A stretch of 5,828 nucleotides of DNA, from contig CALIJH010000058.1 in NCBI GenBank assembly GCA_938017765.1, positions 1 to 5,828 on the forward strand, read 5' to 3'. The notes under the pieces were generated by a model. It worked only from the letters and a program-made list of their open reading frames with translations. It searched no databases and was not told the DNA's origin. A program made the position numbers and the translations under genes. Below are positions 5,566 to 5,828 of the stretch, piece by piece (within the stretch, counting starts at the first letter, position 1; each line of letters begins with the position of its first letter). Source of the stretch: an uncultured Leptotrichia sp. GTDB lineage: Bacteria; Fusobacteriota; Fusobacteriia; Fusobacteriales; Leptotrichiaceae.

Positions 5566-5828
5566 TTGAAATTTGATATATTTCTAATGATTTGTAATTA
5601 TATCGGAACAATAGCTTTTGCAGCTTCAGGAGTCATGAAAGGGATAAAACATAAACTCGATATATTTGGAGTTGCATTACTTGCTATAATCACTGCATCT
5701 GGAGGAGGGATTTTAAGAGATGTACTTGTAAATCAGATACCTGATGCACTGACAAATCCTGAAGGACTATATATCTCGATTATAGCTTCAGGTATAATAT
5801 ATAAATTTATGAAAAAAATTTTGTTAGT
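5566..5828 (+). CDS. Trimeric intracellular cation (TRIC) channel family protein, UPF0126 (5' part)
   Basis: The gene is cut by the window end after 87 codons; full TRIC/UPF0126 proteins are about 200-210 residues with two three-helix repeats in the cytoplasmic membrane. Bacterial TRIC homologues form trimeric, mainly potassium-conducting channels. The visible repeat has YIGTIAFAASG in the first membrane helix, then KLDIFGVALLAIITASGGGILRDVLV, the family hallmark with the GGG kink and RD, and PDALTNPEGLYISIIASGIIYKF leading through the third helix. The TTG at 5566 gives MKFDIFLMICNYIGTIAFA, the usual 10-12 residues before IGT; the ATG at 5587 would give a protein 7 residues shorter. Neither start has a clear ribosome binding site, so the choice is uncertain; the frame is closed upstream by TAA at 5557-5559. 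It is not related to the glycogen genes. Confidence 0.85.
   Translation, partial: MKFDIFLMICNYIGTIAFAASGVMKGIKHKLDIFGVALLAIITASGGGILRDVLVNQIPDALTNPEGLYISIIASGIIYKFMKKILL

Overview
The window is AT-rich DNA from a low-GC bacterium. Strong AAGGAG-type ribosome binding sites, TTG starts, a HutP-family gene and a glgC-glgA pair suggest a fusobacterium, perhaps Leptotrichia-like; a clostridial-type Firmicute is the alternative. The assignment is an inference from style, not from any marker gene.

Left part (1-1388): three same-strand genes that look like one transcript. They are the 3' end of a type II 3-dehydroquinate dehydratase gene (aroQ, shikimate pathway), a HutP-family RNA-binding regulator, and a HAD-superfamily phosphatase of the beta-phosphoglucomutase-like group. 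Gaps are 44 and 22 nt, and the second and third genes each have a clear AAGGAG site.

Middle (1389-1575): a 187-nt gap that holds a 25-bp near-perfect palindrome and, just downstream, a TATACT -10-like element. This is the likely control region of the glycogen genes that follow. glgC (ADP-glucose pyrophosphorylase) is complete and has all the recognisable active-site motifs. It is followed, with the ribosome binding site overlapping its stop codon, by the start of glgA (glycogen synthase).

The glgA frame is the main oddity. After about 241 residues of good glycogen synthase N-terminal domain it passes, without a frame break, into the C-terminal half of an SF2 DNA/RNA helicase with a DUF3427-type tail. 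The helicase part starts just before motif III, so it has no Walker A or DEAH motif; the glgA part has no ADP-glucose-binding C-terminal domain. The join lies at the residues DYFNPE, which fit both parent families, so an 18-nt stretch could belong to either. GC content, counted by hand, drops from about 33% to about 25% at the join. The simplest reading is a deletion/recombination at a short shared sequence, or an assembly join at the same place, rather than a designed new fusion enzyme.

Right part (5422-5828): about 144 nt of AT-rich spacer, then the first 80-87 codons of a TRIC-type (UPF0126) cation channel gene cut by the window edge. If the join is an assembly error, the helicase tail and this gene come from another locus than the glycogen genes. 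No tRNA, rRNA, CRISPR array or insertion sequence was seen.
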